DNA of 47,964 nucleotides from Chara braunii. Lineage: Eukaryota; Streptophyta; Charophyceae; Charales; Characeae. Made by a program: the position numbers and the translations under genes. Under the pieces are notes generated by a model, which was not told the origin of the DNA, ran no database searches, and saw only the letters and a list, made by a program, of their open reading frames with translations. This document shows, in pieces, positions 10,080 through 21,357 of this stretch (position 1 is the stretch's first letter; every line of letters begins with the position of its first letter). The stretch is taken from the NCBI GenBank assembly GCA_003427395.1, contig BFEA01000431.1:682185-730148 (forward strand), in the 5' to 3' direction.

Positions 10080-11429
10080 TATAGGATACACTCATATACA
10101 CTCCTGGGCGGGGGAGACCGATCCTTGGTACTAGTTCTCACGGGTTAGGTTGCACGGGCTACGGGAGGTTCGCACTAGCTCATATGTAACAGCTAGTACT
10201 TGGGACCTGGTTCGTCGGTGGGACAGGTAGAGATATTGTGTGTCTGGCGGCCAAAGTCCTCGGGTAACAAGGCTTGCACGACTGCTCTTCCACTGGGACT
10301 GGGTGGGGTTACTCTCTAGTCTGCTGCCTGTAACTACTGTTCTATCGATATCACCCTGAGGGTGATTGTCCTGAGTGCTGGTCATTTAGGTAGGATAGTG
10401 GTTGTAGGGGATACGCTAGGAGAATTGACGTGAGGATGGGTAGTGTGGCAGTTCCTCCGTCGCACGCTAGTGTGCCCATTAGCTGATTGAGTCAGAATAG
10501 TACATGGGATGGTCCCCTGGGACGCTTACTGGTTTGGGCTTGGCAGTTAGCTGGAGGTGCCTGGTCTCAAGCTAGGTCCATGTACAGCCAAGGGGTCCAG
10601 CGTTTGTAACCTCAGGAACAGCAAATTTTGACGAGTTTTCGGCCAAAAAACTCGGTTTCAATTTCGTTCAAAAAATAAAAAATGTCCATTTTGACGAAAT
10701 GGTCGTTGGCTGGAATGTGAACAGATGGGAGCCTTGAAGTCTTGGAAGGGGGGCCAGACTAGGTATAGGCGTAATGAAATACCGTGACCAGGATATCACA
10801 ACCTCCACTGGTAGCCATCAGTTCCAGCGTGGTCGGAATAGTACCAGGGTCCAGGGGCCGGTCCCTAGGGAAGCTTACCGGTTCCGGCGCTCCTATGACA
10901 GTGCCCAATTTGGGTGGGAATCTGGCCTCTACAACAACGCGGGCTTTTCAATTAAAAAAAAAAAAAAAAAAAAAAAAAGTAATTACTTATTTAAAAAGAA
11001 TAAAAAAATGTCAGGGCTATTTAGATTGTGGCTTCCATAAATATGGAGCTATTCATTCAGGTTTAAACCACCAGTATCTACCGGTTGGGCCAGCCATTAA
11101 CGAGGAAGCCAAATCGGCCTGTCCCTCGGGTCCAAATTCATTCGAGGCATGGGGGTATAAAAAATGCGGTAGGTACTGGTGGTTTAAGCATGAAAACAAT
11201 TCAAGAAGATGACGAATCACACGATAAGCAAAGCATAAGACTCCACAGATCGGTAGAAGATCGTAGAACGTGTCAAAACGGTGATTGAACAAGCTACCCG
11301 ACAGCCGAAAGATCCATCAGCCCCAATGGTCTGCTAGTGTTTGATCCATCAGCCCCATTGGGTCCCAAAGGTCCACTATCAAATGCTACCTAGCCAGACC
11401 AATGTTCTCATCAGCATAAGCTTATATCC

Positions 11430-11466
<37 letters not shown>

Positions 11467-12012
11467 GGTCGAATAGGACGAGAACTCAATTCAATCCCGG
11501 CACTTAAACATCTTCCTACCGAATCCTACGGAAAAAAACAAAAAAAACAAAGAGCTCCAAGAGCCTTGAAACAAAACCAGCCCCAGCGACCCTGACTCCG
11601 GGGTCCAAAACTGCAAAAAAGTTAAAACAGTCAACAAAAAACATACCCTACGTAGGACAACAACAGGGACCCCTGGAGGCACAGGAGGCCCACAGATCCA
11701 ATTCGGACGCAAAAAAAGGCCAAATTGTGCCAAGTCCCGCGGCCAAAACACTATCAGACCCAAACTGAAGGACCGCAAAAAAATGACGGAACACCCTGTC
11801 CCGCGAAGTCCCACCTAGAATAGGGAGGTGGAGGGTGGTTCACAACTTCACATCAGCCTGACTTTCAAAAACATAGCAGCTCAGAAAAATGATAAAAAAT
11901 CAGAATATACCAACTTCCAAGGGGAAAAAAAAAGAAAGAAGAAAAGTACTGTGCATGAAGTTTCTTCTTGTTGAGAATAATTTCATTTTCGATATCGAAG
12001 ACCCTGTTGCGT
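10080..12012. other. Intergenic DNA with poly(A) tracts, no gene seen
   Basis: No protein or RNA family is recognisable. The stretch has A runs at 10954-10978 and 11429-11463, which could be tails of old retrosequences, but I could not find matching target-site duplications. A small inverted repeat is listed separately at 11062-11187. Confidence 0.6.
11062..11187. repeat. Small inverted-repeat (MITE-like) unit
   Basis: Arms of about 20 bases at 11063-11082 (TTAAACCACCAGTATCTACC) and 11168-11187 are complementary with one mismatch, around an 85-bp centre. The size fits a miniature inverted-repeat element. No clear target-site duplication. Confidence 0.45.
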
Positions 12013-12305
12013 AAGCTGAAGATTTTTGGCTTGTGTGGGCTTTTTAGGCTTGGTGCATGTATTATTTACCAGGGGACGGGATTTCAGGACAGCGGTCTAG
12101 ATGTGACCAATTCTGTTCCTTGATATTTTCTGGCCTCCTTTTGGTTTTGAGAATTCTCCAGCCAGATGGCTGTAAGCGAAACCGGCTGATGCTGCCGGGA
12201 TAACTCCGGGGGGAATTGTGGGGTCCCCGGTCTCTTGGTTTCGTTTTTGGAATAAAATTGAGTGATTGAAAAAAAAAAAAAAAAAAAAAAAAAGAAGCTG
12301 AAGAT
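12013..12305 (+). mobile_element. 5'-truncated LINE-like retroinsertion with TSD
   Basis: An 11-bp perfect direct repeat, AAGCTGAAGAT (12013-12023 and 12295-12305), flanks a 271-bp segment. The segment ends with an AATAAA signal (about 12251) and a poly(A) run at about 12269-12293. This is the signature of target-primed reverse transcription. The body (12024-12268) is 3'-untranslated-like and has no ORF. It could be a LINE tail or a processed transcript fragment. I favour LINE because of the severe 5' truncation. Confidence 0.75.
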
Positions 12306-12721
12306 CGTAAGTTCTATATAATATCGAAGACCCTTCCCTTTATAAACTTCGGGACGCTTACACCATTCAACTCTGGCAGCAAATTGTGTGACTTTTTGGT
12401 GCAGAACAGGTGTTCCCGCAAAAATGACATTGTGTGGAAAGTGAAGGAAGTTGATTGGTTGCCCAGAAGGATGGTGACTTCAGGCTTGTTGCCCATGGGC
12501 AGCTGGTTTGCGAACGTTAGCTTTTTAGGACAGTACTACATTCCCCTGAAGTCACCACATGACAGGGATCTCTTCTAAGTTAGGGAGGTCATCTGTCTGT
12601 GAAAGGTAGCTTTTCAGGACAGTTGTACTACTACTTTCCAGTTTAAATCACCTCATGACAATGCTCTCGTCCAATACAACATCAAAATCAGTTACTCTGT
12701 TTGAATGCAGAATAGTGTCTA

Positions 12722-12769
<48 letters not shown>

Positions 12770-12909
12770 NNNNNNNNNNNNNNNNNNNNNNNNNNNNNNN
12801 NNNNNNNNNNNNNNNNNNNNNNNNNNNNNNNNNNNNNNNNNNNNNNNNNNNNNNNNNNNNNNNNNNNNNNNNNNNNNNNNNNNNNNNNNNNNNNNNNNNN
12901 NNNNNNNNN

Positions 12910-12953
<44 letters not shown>

Positions 12954-13052
12954 TCTCTGTGGCACACACTCTCATACAGCTCCTCTCTCATCCTGTGGCT
13001 TCTTCTTGCTAGGACTCCTGGAACCTCTCTTTCTACCTCCCTCTGTCCCTCC
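12306..13052. other. Simple repeats around an assembly gap, no gene seen
   Basis: Between 12505 and 12665 a degenerate duplication (each copy with TAGCTTTT-AGGACAGT and TCA-CACATGACA-like blocks) is visible. (CT)n at 12724-12769, 140 N at 12770-12909 and (GT)n at 12910-12951 follow. No coding signal. Confidence 0.7.
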
Positions 13053-13398
13053 TGTAATGAAGCCTGCAGATTCTCCGTGGACTGTACATTGGGCCGAGGG
13101 CGAAGCTCGGGGCTTGCCTCGGTCGGGTCGCGTCTTAGGTTAGATTGGTAATTTTGTTTGGCTGAGGGCTAACCGAGAGACCTATCTGTAAGGAAAATTC
13201 GTGATGGACATATCTGCAAATTTGGGAAAATACAGGCCCGTGTCCATCACGAATTTTCCTTACGGATAGGTCTCTCGATTAGCCCTCAGCCAAACAAAAT
13301 TACCAATCTAACCTAAGAGGCGACCCGACCGAGGCAAGCCCCGAGCTTTGCCCTCGGCCCAATGTACAGTCCACAGAGAATCTGCAGGCTTCATTACA
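13053..13398. repeat. 346-bp near-perfect long inverted repeat
   Basis: Two arms of 158 bases (13053-13210 and 13241-13398) are reverse complements with five mismatches by hand alignment, around a 30-base loop. The outer ends read TGTAATGAAG...CTTCATTACA. The immediately flanking four bases are CTCC on both sides, which may be a target-site duplication. There is no coding capacity. It may be a foldback/MITE element or the template of a long hairpin RNA. Confidence 0.85.
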
Positions 13399-13636
13399 CT
13401 CCCATCCTCTCTCTCTCTTCTATCTCTCACTCAGACACTCAGTAATACACAAGACTGCTACTGTGGCCAATGGGAAGTCAATTAATAGCTATGCAAGCAG
13501 TGCTGCAAGGAGTCGTCCTGTGATGCAGAACCTCACGCCCTGCGGTACTTTCCTTTCGGGGTCAGGCTATGTCGAGTAGAAGGAAGAAAAGGGGAGGGAG
13601 GAAACAAGGGATACATAGAAGGAAGGGACGGGAAGG

Positions 13637-13733
13637 GAGGAGAGAAAGGACACACAGAGGGTAATTTAAAGAAGCTGAGGGAGGAGAGAAAGGACACACA
13701 GAGGGTAATTTAAAGAAGCTGAGGGAGGAGAGA
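13637..13733. repeat. 44-bp tandem repeat, about 2.2 copies
   Basis: The unit starting GGAGAGAAAGGACACACAGA repeats at a 44-base spacing (13639 and 13683) and begins a third time before diverging. Confidence 0.85.
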
Positions 13734-14455
13734 AGAGGAGATTGGGGTTCAGGAAGGCCCTGTCGATATTTTGAGTATGACGAGCCTGTTCCTCCCCTTC
13801 CCGTCATGCCCTGCATTACCTTTACTACCATAGTACCATGATTACTACCTTGATTAATAAACGCAAGTCAACTTTGGAGACTTCCGTTACCCCACAGGCT
13901 GTTGTGAAATTTCCGCCAAGGCGGCCTGTGTTTCACAATGTCATATGATTCTCATTGTTAAATAGGAAAATCATACTGATCATGTAAAACAAACACCCTA
14001 CGCTTAATACAGGCGGTCCTAAGGGCAACGAAGTTGCCTGTACCTAGAAAATTTGGGAACGTCGTCAACTTTTTTTGTCCGTGTGCCGGCACAAAGCCTT
14101 ATTATTACTACCACCTTGATTACTACCTTGATTGCCTTACTTTTTTTTTTTTTTTTTTTTTTTTTTGCCTTTAGGTACCTTCGTTACTGTGAACAGATTC
14201 TCAGGGATCGCCACATCAACCACGAGAAAGAGAAAAAACAAGAAAAAAGAGCCGGAGGGAGCTAAACGACCACAAGGACTTTTTTTTAGTCATCTCTGGA
14301 CTTGATTGCTGCCAGATGCATCCAGTTTCGGATGGAATAGGGGTCAGATGCATTCAGAAAAGTGCTTGTGCAAGAATGCCCTAAGATGAGGAGGGAATTA
14401 CAAGTGCTCTCTTGTTTAACTGACGAACTCGTGCATGAAAAGGACCCCGAGACGC

Positions 14456-14570
14456 GTTCCTAGGTTCATGAAAAGGAACGCTCAAGTGTTCCTAGATTCA
14501 TGAGAAGGAACGTCAAGTGTTCCTAGGTTCATAAAAGGGAACACTGAAGTATGCCTAGGTTCAAAAATTT
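14456..14570. repeat. 31-32-bp tandem repeat, about 3.5 copies
   Basis: Units beginning GTTCCTAGGTTCATG recur at 14456, 14488, 14519 and (degenerate) 14551. Confidence 0.8.
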
Positions 14571-14864
14571 CCCAGTGCGTACGGAAAACTGACCATCCGT
14601 GAAGACGAAGCGCTCAGACCCTGAAGAGAAATTACGAGATCCGTGAAGAGGGATTTACCCATCTTCGCCCAAATAAAATGCTGGTCATTGTAGCTGTAAT
14701 ATCCCGCTCGAAATATGATATTGTCGTCGGCCAGGGGTCGCCCGCAGCCCAAAACGAGGCCCTGCGCTGGATTGTTCCCAAACGACGCCTTGAAACAAGG
14801 CTTCAGAGGCCCTGTGCCTGACAGTTGACTGAAGAAAGTCAACAGTCAACTGTAGCTCAAAAAT

Positions 14865-15708
14865 TGAGGCTCACGAGTCAAAGTTTGCACGGACCCAGTC
14901 CAGGCCACCGATCAGACACACAGATTTGGTTGTGCGCAGGTATCTATGCAGAATCTGATCCAAGCGGAAGTCTGCAACTTTAAGATATCCAGCCCATTAA
15001 CTGCGAGTCAATCTGACCCCTCGTATCCGGGAGACCAGAGGCCGGTCAACTTGCGTCAACACTACTTGTTGACTCAGCCCCTGCTCATCGATATTCAGTC
15101 TTGCACTTGCTGCTCGACGCTGGCACGACGTTGGCTGGAGGCGTGCACGACGCTGGCATGACGCTGACATCGCGTGAGACGACGACACGAGACTGCTTCA
15201 TTGCGTCGCTGGCGCCTCTCTATTCTTGGCGCCAAGTGAAATCTTGATTGTTGACATGGCGGTTGCCACATTGTCTTCGACACAGATTGGGGTATCGACG
15301 AGGAGGGAGATCGGGCCTGTGAGATTGGTTGTGAGAGAGAGGGAAGCTTACCTGATTGCTGTTGACGACATTGCGCACTGTTGTGACGTCTTCATAGAGA
15401 TTTGTGCCTATGTGGCACTATGTTGTGATCGGTTCTTGCCAGGCTCGTCTTTGGGATATTGTATGCTGATGTGGACAGAGGGGAGATGCCCAAAGGAGGA
15501 GTGGGACATGAGGGAGATCTATCTTCGATGACACTAATGGATACTTTTTCTTCCACCCTCTAAGTCTTATCTCCCTCCTATCAGCTTCGTCCCTTGGTTA
15601 CAAGACATTGTACTTCGATTACATTCATGATTATTGGAGAAATTGACTTGCATTGAGACATCTTGTACCTCCACCTGACGAGCTTTCCAATTGACTGGGT
15701 TCATTGCA
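14865..15708 (+). repeat. 5' LTR of element 2 (844 bp)
   Basis: It starts TGAGGCTCACGAG, ends GGGTTCATTGCA, and is followed three bases later by a primer-binding site. It aligns over its length with 22809-23630. The 3' copy lacks a stretch of about 40 bases near 15640-15675. No conserved reading frame is shared between the copies. Confidence 0.9.
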
Positions 15709-15711
15709 ATT

Positions 15712-15723
15712 TGGTATCGGAGC
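15712..15723 (+). other. Primer-binding site, tRNA-iMet type
   Basis: TGGTATCGGAGC differs by one base from TGGTATCAGAGC, the common plant retrotransposon site complementary to the initiator methionine tRNA 3' end. Its position three bases after the LTR end confirms the LTR boundary. Confidence 0.88.
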
Positions 15724-15914
15724 ATTACCTCCTTCGTCGCGATCTGCTGTTGCGCGGTGTAACTTGCTATGGTAAGTAAGGCAAGTGGCCGCATGTCGAT
15801 CAATTCGCGTTGATAAACGCGCGCGATTATAAACGCGAGTCTAGACATTGACGTACCGACGCGCATGCACGCTCACCTGGAGACTGGATGATAATGTGGA
15901 CCAGCAACATTGCA

Positions 15915-16307
15915 GACGTGGCGCATTGTTGCTAAGGTAACGATCAGTGACTCACAAGAGTACCGTTGGCAGAAGCGCTGACGTGGCGCTGGACGATCGA
16001 CCAGAGAGGGCGAGAGAGAGAGAGAGAACTATTGACGTGGCATTGGGAGTGTTGCCTACATGGCATGGCATGTGGGTGTTGGCGTGGCATCCAGGGAAAC
16101 AGAAGGATATTGTCTCACGTGGCACTTCCAAGGCCGCAGCGGTATCTTCAGTCTGACGTGGCATACCAGTGACAAACGGACTTGGCAGTTGTACGTTCCT
16201 GACGTGGCTATCGTGACTTCCATTTTTGACGTCCTTACTTGTCAATGTTGCTGACGTGCCATACTCCGTGGATATGCTGCGGTGGCGAGAGTGGTATGGG
16301 ACACGTG
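15915..16307 (+). promoter_or_regulatory. Cluster of ACGT-core (TGACGTGG-like) motifs
   Basis: Eight motifs with an ACGTG core occur in about 390 bases of the element 2 leader: 15915, 15979, 16033, 16115 (CACGTGGCA), 16154, 16200, 16252 and 16301. Spacing is roughly 40-80 bases. ACGT cores of this form are known binding sites of plant bZIP factors (G-box/ABRE class). Whether they act here, or are remnants of a degenerate tandem repeat containing the motif, cannot be told from sequence alone. Confidence 0.5.
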
Positions 16308-16869
16308 GTAGGGAAGACTTGCACTGCCATTTTCCATGAAGATTGGAGGGAATCACCACTTGTGTTGTTATCTTAATCACACTGGTCATGGCTGCAGTAT
16401 CTATACACTCTCGGGTACGAACGTCATCACATAGACAAACAACAGAGTTAAAATAAAAATTAATTGAAATATTTTGATTCATTATTTATTTTATTTTTAT
16501 TTCTTCTTGTTGTGAAGAATTCTAAGAACTGTGACCGTGAAATTTATTATTGTCGTTTAAAGTTTATTGTACGACACTCACACGCAGGGTAAAATGACTT
16601 ACCTCTGGGACTGCTTGCGTGCATCAATTTTGACTCGATTTATTTCTTTGTTTTTCTTCCCCATCTTGATCACCTTCGTCTCTGATGAAGAACGTGAAAT
16701 GCAAACTTGTGGCCATGTTGAAGGAAGACGGTAACATATTTTCAGGCATCTTCACCAGTTGCTCATTGAATTGCATGGCGTTGGGCCATAAGTTGAGCAG
16801 CATGTTCGCACCCAGTTCAATTTGCGTTTTGTAGAGGATGAACTAGTCTGGGTTGAAATTGTTGTTTAG

Positions 16870-18500
16870 ATGTTGGAGGTCAATGACAAAGTGCAACGGA
16901 CAACCGACCAGAAGCGAATGACCTTCGATCAATTTGTGGTTGAGCAGTTGGTGAAGATAATTGGTGATGTGGCCAAGGAAGAAGACAAAGGGGAAGCAAG
17001 TGTGAAGCGAGAAGAACCCCAACTCAATGAAGAAATAATGGAGGACACTATTAAGCTGTTGCAAGTTGCATTGGATGCAGAAATGAAAAAGAAGGAAAAC
17101 TATCAGAGGAGGAAGAAAAAAACAAGAACCACAAGAAAAAAAGGTATAAGAAATTAAGACAGAAAATTTATTTTGTTGAATCGGAATCTGATTTGGCATT
17201 TGTCTTGCAAAATATATTGCACATTTGGAATTGAAAATTGACAACGTCACTGCCGAACTGCAGACGGTGACGAGATTACTGAAAGGTAAGAACAAAGTTA
17301 TGTATGAGGAGGAGGCCAAGGGGGAGGAAGAAAAGAAAGCACCCCACGAAAAGTTAATGAAAGATACCATGAAGACGTCGGAGCAATCCGAAACCACTCG
17401 TAAAGAACTCGACCCCGCCAAGAAAGAACCGGCAAAGAAAGAAGAAAGCAAGAAGCCGAAGCACAAAAAAAAGGTAAAATGAAATTATCGTTCACGTACC
17501 ACGGTAAAAGAGGTGAGCACCTTCTTCTCTGGATTGCTGAAATTCAGACTTATTGTAGCACTTCTCCTGTTGAGGTTGAGAGTCAAGCCGCGTTCGCAAC
17601 TTCATATCTGGGTGAAGTTGTGAAGGAGTTGGTGTTCTCTTGGTATTGCTGTATTACAAGCTTATGTTTTTACTATTCTAATATGTATTTACCTAAATGA
17701 CGTTTTAAATCTTCATTAACCACTTTCTCCCACTTCGTGGCCTCTGGCGAATGCTGCAAGGTTCGAGGACATTGGTGAGTGGGCCAAAACCATGACGTTG
17801 CGGGAGTTTCTCCAGAAAATTAAGGAGAGGTTCCTCGACAAAACGGCGGTCGATAAAGTATTTGATGAGCTCACCACCAGAAGTAAAAAAATGCTGGACC
17901 ATTGTGGATGCCTTGTCTCGTGAAGTGGATCATTTGTTGCAGGGATCTGGCCTAAATTTGTAGGATAATCAGGTTCACTACATCTACTCACGCGCGTTGC
18001 CTGAGCCTATTCGTAGACAGCTCGTGACAGAGTCAAAGTCTGGTAAGTATAATTATCGGCAATTCTGTGATCTTGCGCTCCTGAGGGAGCAAATAACTAA
18101 GCAGGTGAAAGAAACTTACGCAAGCGTGGTCGAAAGTGGCCTGGTAGGCGGGTACGGGATTGGAAAGAGGATCTTGAGGAGACAGAAATAACCGAATCAC
18201 ACCCTCGTCGTCTTTGACGACGACAAAGTTAACAAGTAGAACATCGACGAGGCCGATGGTGAAGAAAATGGTGGCAGTGAGTCCAAAAAGGGTAACGTCA
18301 CCGCCATGGTGGTCAACAAGGATGGCACTAACGGAACAACGGATTTTAGAAGAGGAGACCACGCTCCTTCTGAAGCATCCTGATATAGCGGCTGGGAGGC
18401 ACTGAAAAATATGGATCTGACATAGAATGAGAGGTAGGAACGAATGAACAACCGGCAATGTCTGAAGTGCGGCACTGTAGGGCACATTATTGCATGGTGC
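16870..18500 (+). pseudogene. gag of element 2 (decayed)
   Basis: A Lys/Glu-rich N-terminal region (16870-17480) is followed by a capsid-like stretch: KLSFTYHGKRGEHLLLW near 17479, FEDIGEWAKTMTLREFL near 17763, and ALPEPIRRQLVTESKSGKYN near 17991-18050. It ends in an intact zinc knuckle at 18459-18500 (CLKCGTVGHIIAWC, CX2CX4HX4C). The pieces are in different frames and separated by stops, so no Gag can be made. The motifs are of the retrotrans_gag type. Confidence 0.85.
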
Positions 18501-18728
18501 CTCCTTATTCGTAACCCGAAAGGGAGCAGTTAGTGCGTCTGAAACCCCTTTCAACCCTTCGACTCGCATGACATAGGATGACTCGTCATCGACCCGTAAA
18601 CTAGAACACCCTGATATTGTCTTGTGTTTTGTCTCTTTGGGTGATACCCTTGACGAACTTGGTATTGAACTCTTTGCAATAAGAATTTTGTTGGCTAAAA
18701 AAGCGAAGTCTAAGCCTCTAAGGGTGAG

Positions 18729-19079
18729 TTGATTATCGTGGATATTGAGATTGCACCCACACATGTAGGTGCATTGTTAGATTCAAGTTCGACACGAACC
18801 TGCATCTTAGAAAAGACAATAGAAAAGTTGCATCTAGGAATGAGAGTGCAGGATCTGCCTAGATCTATCACGTCTATGCTTGTTGACAAGAGCACGATTA
18901 TTGTCTCACAGTTTATCAATCACGTGAAATGTTATTTTAGAACTAAGGAAGAAAAAATAATATTGCATGAGGTCACCTTTCTTGTTAAGAAAAACCAACC
19001 CTTTGACATGATTCTGGGAATGGATTGGCACGAGGAAGCCGACCAGATATCAAGTTCAAAGATAAGATTGTTAAGTTAA
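18729..19079 (+). pseudogene. Retropepsin of element 2, active-site Gly lost
   Basis: The frame encodes IEIAPTHVGALLDSSSTRTC and later FDMILGMDWH, the two hallmark blocks of gypsy proteases. The active-site triad reads Asp-Ser-Ser instead of Asp-Ser/Thr-Gly (AGT for GGT at about 18786), so the enzyme would be inactive. Confidence 0.82.
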
Positions 19080-19329
19080 AGATAGAAAAATAAAAAATCG
19101 AACCAATTAAACAGTTTCACGGATCCGGTTCAGACTCGTCATTTTATTTTTGTTGTATAAATCTACTTGCCTTCAAGGTTATAATGACGAAGAAGAAGTT
19201 GGTTCAGAATGTGATGATGATCCTCGTCAAATGAGTAGGTGAATGTTCTTTGTCTCACAAACCTTCTATTTATAAACTACTCACTGAATATAAGGACTTG
19301 CAGTATGAGTCCACGAGAGTAACAGACCA

Positions 19330-19595
19330 TGTCATCAAACACACGGTTTAAATTATTCCTGGTAGTAAAATTCCCAAGGGACCAATCTATCGTACGTCAC
19401 CAAAGTAATTGAAAGAACAAAAAAAAAAATTGCAAGAATTAACTGAAAAATGATGGATTCGACCAACTTCCTCTCCCTATGATGCATTTGTCTTATTTGT
19501 GTTCAAAAAGAAAGGAGAACTCATGTTGTACATAGATTATTAAGGATTGAATCCCGTTATTGTCAAAAACGTGAAACACCTTCCTCGCATTGAAC
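19330..19595 (+). pseudogene. RT N-terminal part of element 2
   Basis: With stops ignored, the sequence reads GKIPKGPIYRTSPK, then WIRPTSSPYDAFVLFVFKKK, then a degenerate MLYIDY-GLN block and LPRIE. These are the fingers/palm entry motifs of Ty3/gypsy RT. The match breaks off at about 19595 and resumes at about 20690. Confidence 0.82.
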
Positions 19596-20689
19596 ACAGG
19601 AAAATCATACAAAACCGAAAAGTCCAACATTTTGTATAGAGTGAAAAATTAGAACTCAAATTTTGATTTCTGGTTTTATAAAAAAATACATTTTCGACCA
19701 CCTTCCAAAAGACAAAGCAAAAAATCAGGCAAACGGTCGAGCGATCCTCAAAATGTAGAGGAAAACTCTTGCTTGCAAAGATCCTGTTATAGGACTATAA
19801 GTCCTTCTCAATAGATTGACAAAAAAACACAGTTTCAATAAAACAAACTTGAAAGTTGTAAAAAATAATGTTAGTGAATTTTGGCATATAGGCTAGGCTA
19901 CCTGAGTGGCCCGGGGTCACTTGCCCAGCCGGGCCAAAAAAATAAAAATAAAAATAATATTTTTAAAATTTATTAAATTTATTTTTATTTTAAATTTGGT
20001 GAAGAATTTCGATGTAACCCTGAGGCAAAAGTTGTTCAGTTTATTTTTCTGCATAACATAGGTTTTTTTGGATTTTTTTTATTTTTATTTTTTTTGGGGG
20101 GGGGGGGGGGGGGGACCTTCCTTGGTCCTTGCACGGGCTGGCCACCCGGGACCCGGGCGGCCCAGCTGGTAGCCTAGCATATAGGGCTATATGTTGTTTC
20201 CAACATTTTATATACTCTATAAAACAATTTTGAAGTTAACAATAAAATCATTGCCAGAAAATGTATGTTATGTTAAATAATAGCACAAACAACTTTTGTC
20301 TCGGAGACATCTTCAAATTCTTAGTCAAACGCAAGTTAAAAAAATAAATAAAAGAAATAATTTAAAAAACTTTAAAAAAGTTAAAAAAATATTAAAAAAT
20401 AGAAAGTTTGCCCAAAGATTATACACATGATCTTTTGAGATAATAAAAAATATATATATTTTAATTTTTAAATATAGAATACTTCGCCTAGTAATGATTT
20501 ATCGTAGAAAAACCTGATTTTTTCCTCGCCACTTCGAGTGATCTAAAAAAAAAAAAAAAATTNTTATTTGTGTTTTTTTTACTTTGCAAAGAATTTTGCT
20601 CCTACAGAAGGCATAAAAACCATACGCTCAGAATCCTAAATAAATTTCGTTCAAACTCAACATTTTTTTTTTGGGGGGGGGGTTCACGA
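19596..20689. other. AT-rich insertion splitting the RT of element 2
   Basis: About 1.1 kb of A/T-rich, non-coding DNA separates LPRIE from the continuing IDDLLYQLH block of RT. It contains a nested 287-bp MITE-like unit, a G run at about 20095-20114 and one N at 20563. I found no terminal repeats or duplication at its own outer edges. Confidence 0.6.
19892..20178. mobile_element. MITE-like element with TIR and TSD
   Basis: Perfect 11-bp terminal inverted repeats GCTAGGCTACC (19892-19902) and GGTAGCCTAGC (20168-20178) are flanked by ATATAG on both sides (19886-19891, 20179-20184). The ends are GC-rich, with further imperfect complementarity inward, and the centre is AT-rich. There is no ORF. 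Superfamily cannot be assigned from a 6-7-bp duplication alone. Confidence 0.75.
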
Positions 20690-21260
20690 ATCTTATGTTA
20701 TTGATGATTTGCTTTATCAGTTGCATATATGTAAGTACTTTAGCAAGATTGATCTTAACTCAAGATACCACCAAATCGAGGGACCTCCTGAAGATCAACA
20801 CAAGACTGTCTTTCGAACCAGGTATGGACACTATGAGTTTGTGGTTATGCCTTTTAGACTAACTAATGCACCCGCAACTTTTTAAAAGTCAATGAATGAC
20901 CTGTTTAGGCAGTGGCTTGATCAATTCGTAATTGTGTATCTCGACAACATCCTCGTCTATAGCAAAACATTAAAGGATCATCAGAAACACATGTGAATGG
21001 TTCTAGGGAAGTTAAGAGAATGAAACTATAAGTTAAATCCTAAGAAATTGAAATTTGTTAAGTCTGAGGTGTTGTACTTTGACAAAAAGTAAACGAAAAA
21101 AAATTGACGTCAGAAGAAAGAAAAATCACAGCAATCAAAGATTGGCTCACACTCGAGACTGTCACTGACCTGCGATCTATCTTAGAACTTGCTAGCTATT
21201 ATAGAAAGTTTGTGAGAAACTTCTCCCTTATAGTTGCACCAGTGAGAAATTAATAAGGAA
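20690..21260 (+). pseudogene. RT catalytic part of element 2 (YLDN)
   Basis: The stretch reads [15 protein letters not shown], then [26 protein letters not shown], and the catalytic box YLDNILVYSK at 20937-20966. The second Asp of the YXDD box is Asn (AAC at 20946-20948), a single G-to-A change abolishing catalysis. It continues with SEVLYF and the post-RT ITAIKDWLTLETVTDLRSIL block (about 21130-21185). Stops occur at several points. Confidence 0.87.
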
Positions 21261-21357
21261 AGAGAAACCTTGGTTGTGAAAGATCGCGAGTGCGTATAAC
21301 AACAGTGTTCATACCGTCACCAGTGAAACACTGAACGCAATTCACAAAGGTTGAAAG

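Larger units (their letters stand above)
13399..14864. other. Intergenic DNA, no gene seen
   Basis: Contents include the short tandem repeats listed separately, a nested hairpin at 13902-13938 (TTGTGAAA/TTTCACAA around CCGCC-AA-GGCGG), a T run at about 14142-14166, and a 10-bp inverted repeat ACAGTTGACT/AGTCAACTGT at 14821-14853 just before the element 2 LTR. No convincing ORF. Confidence 0.6.

Noticed and set aside
14561-14842. 93-codon minus-strand frame upstream of element 2
   Set aside because: No family resemblance and no supporting signals. Length is within chance for this composition.
15226-15531. 101-codon frame in the element 2 5' LTR
   Set aside because: The frame is not kept in the 3' LTR copy, so there is no evidence of coding.
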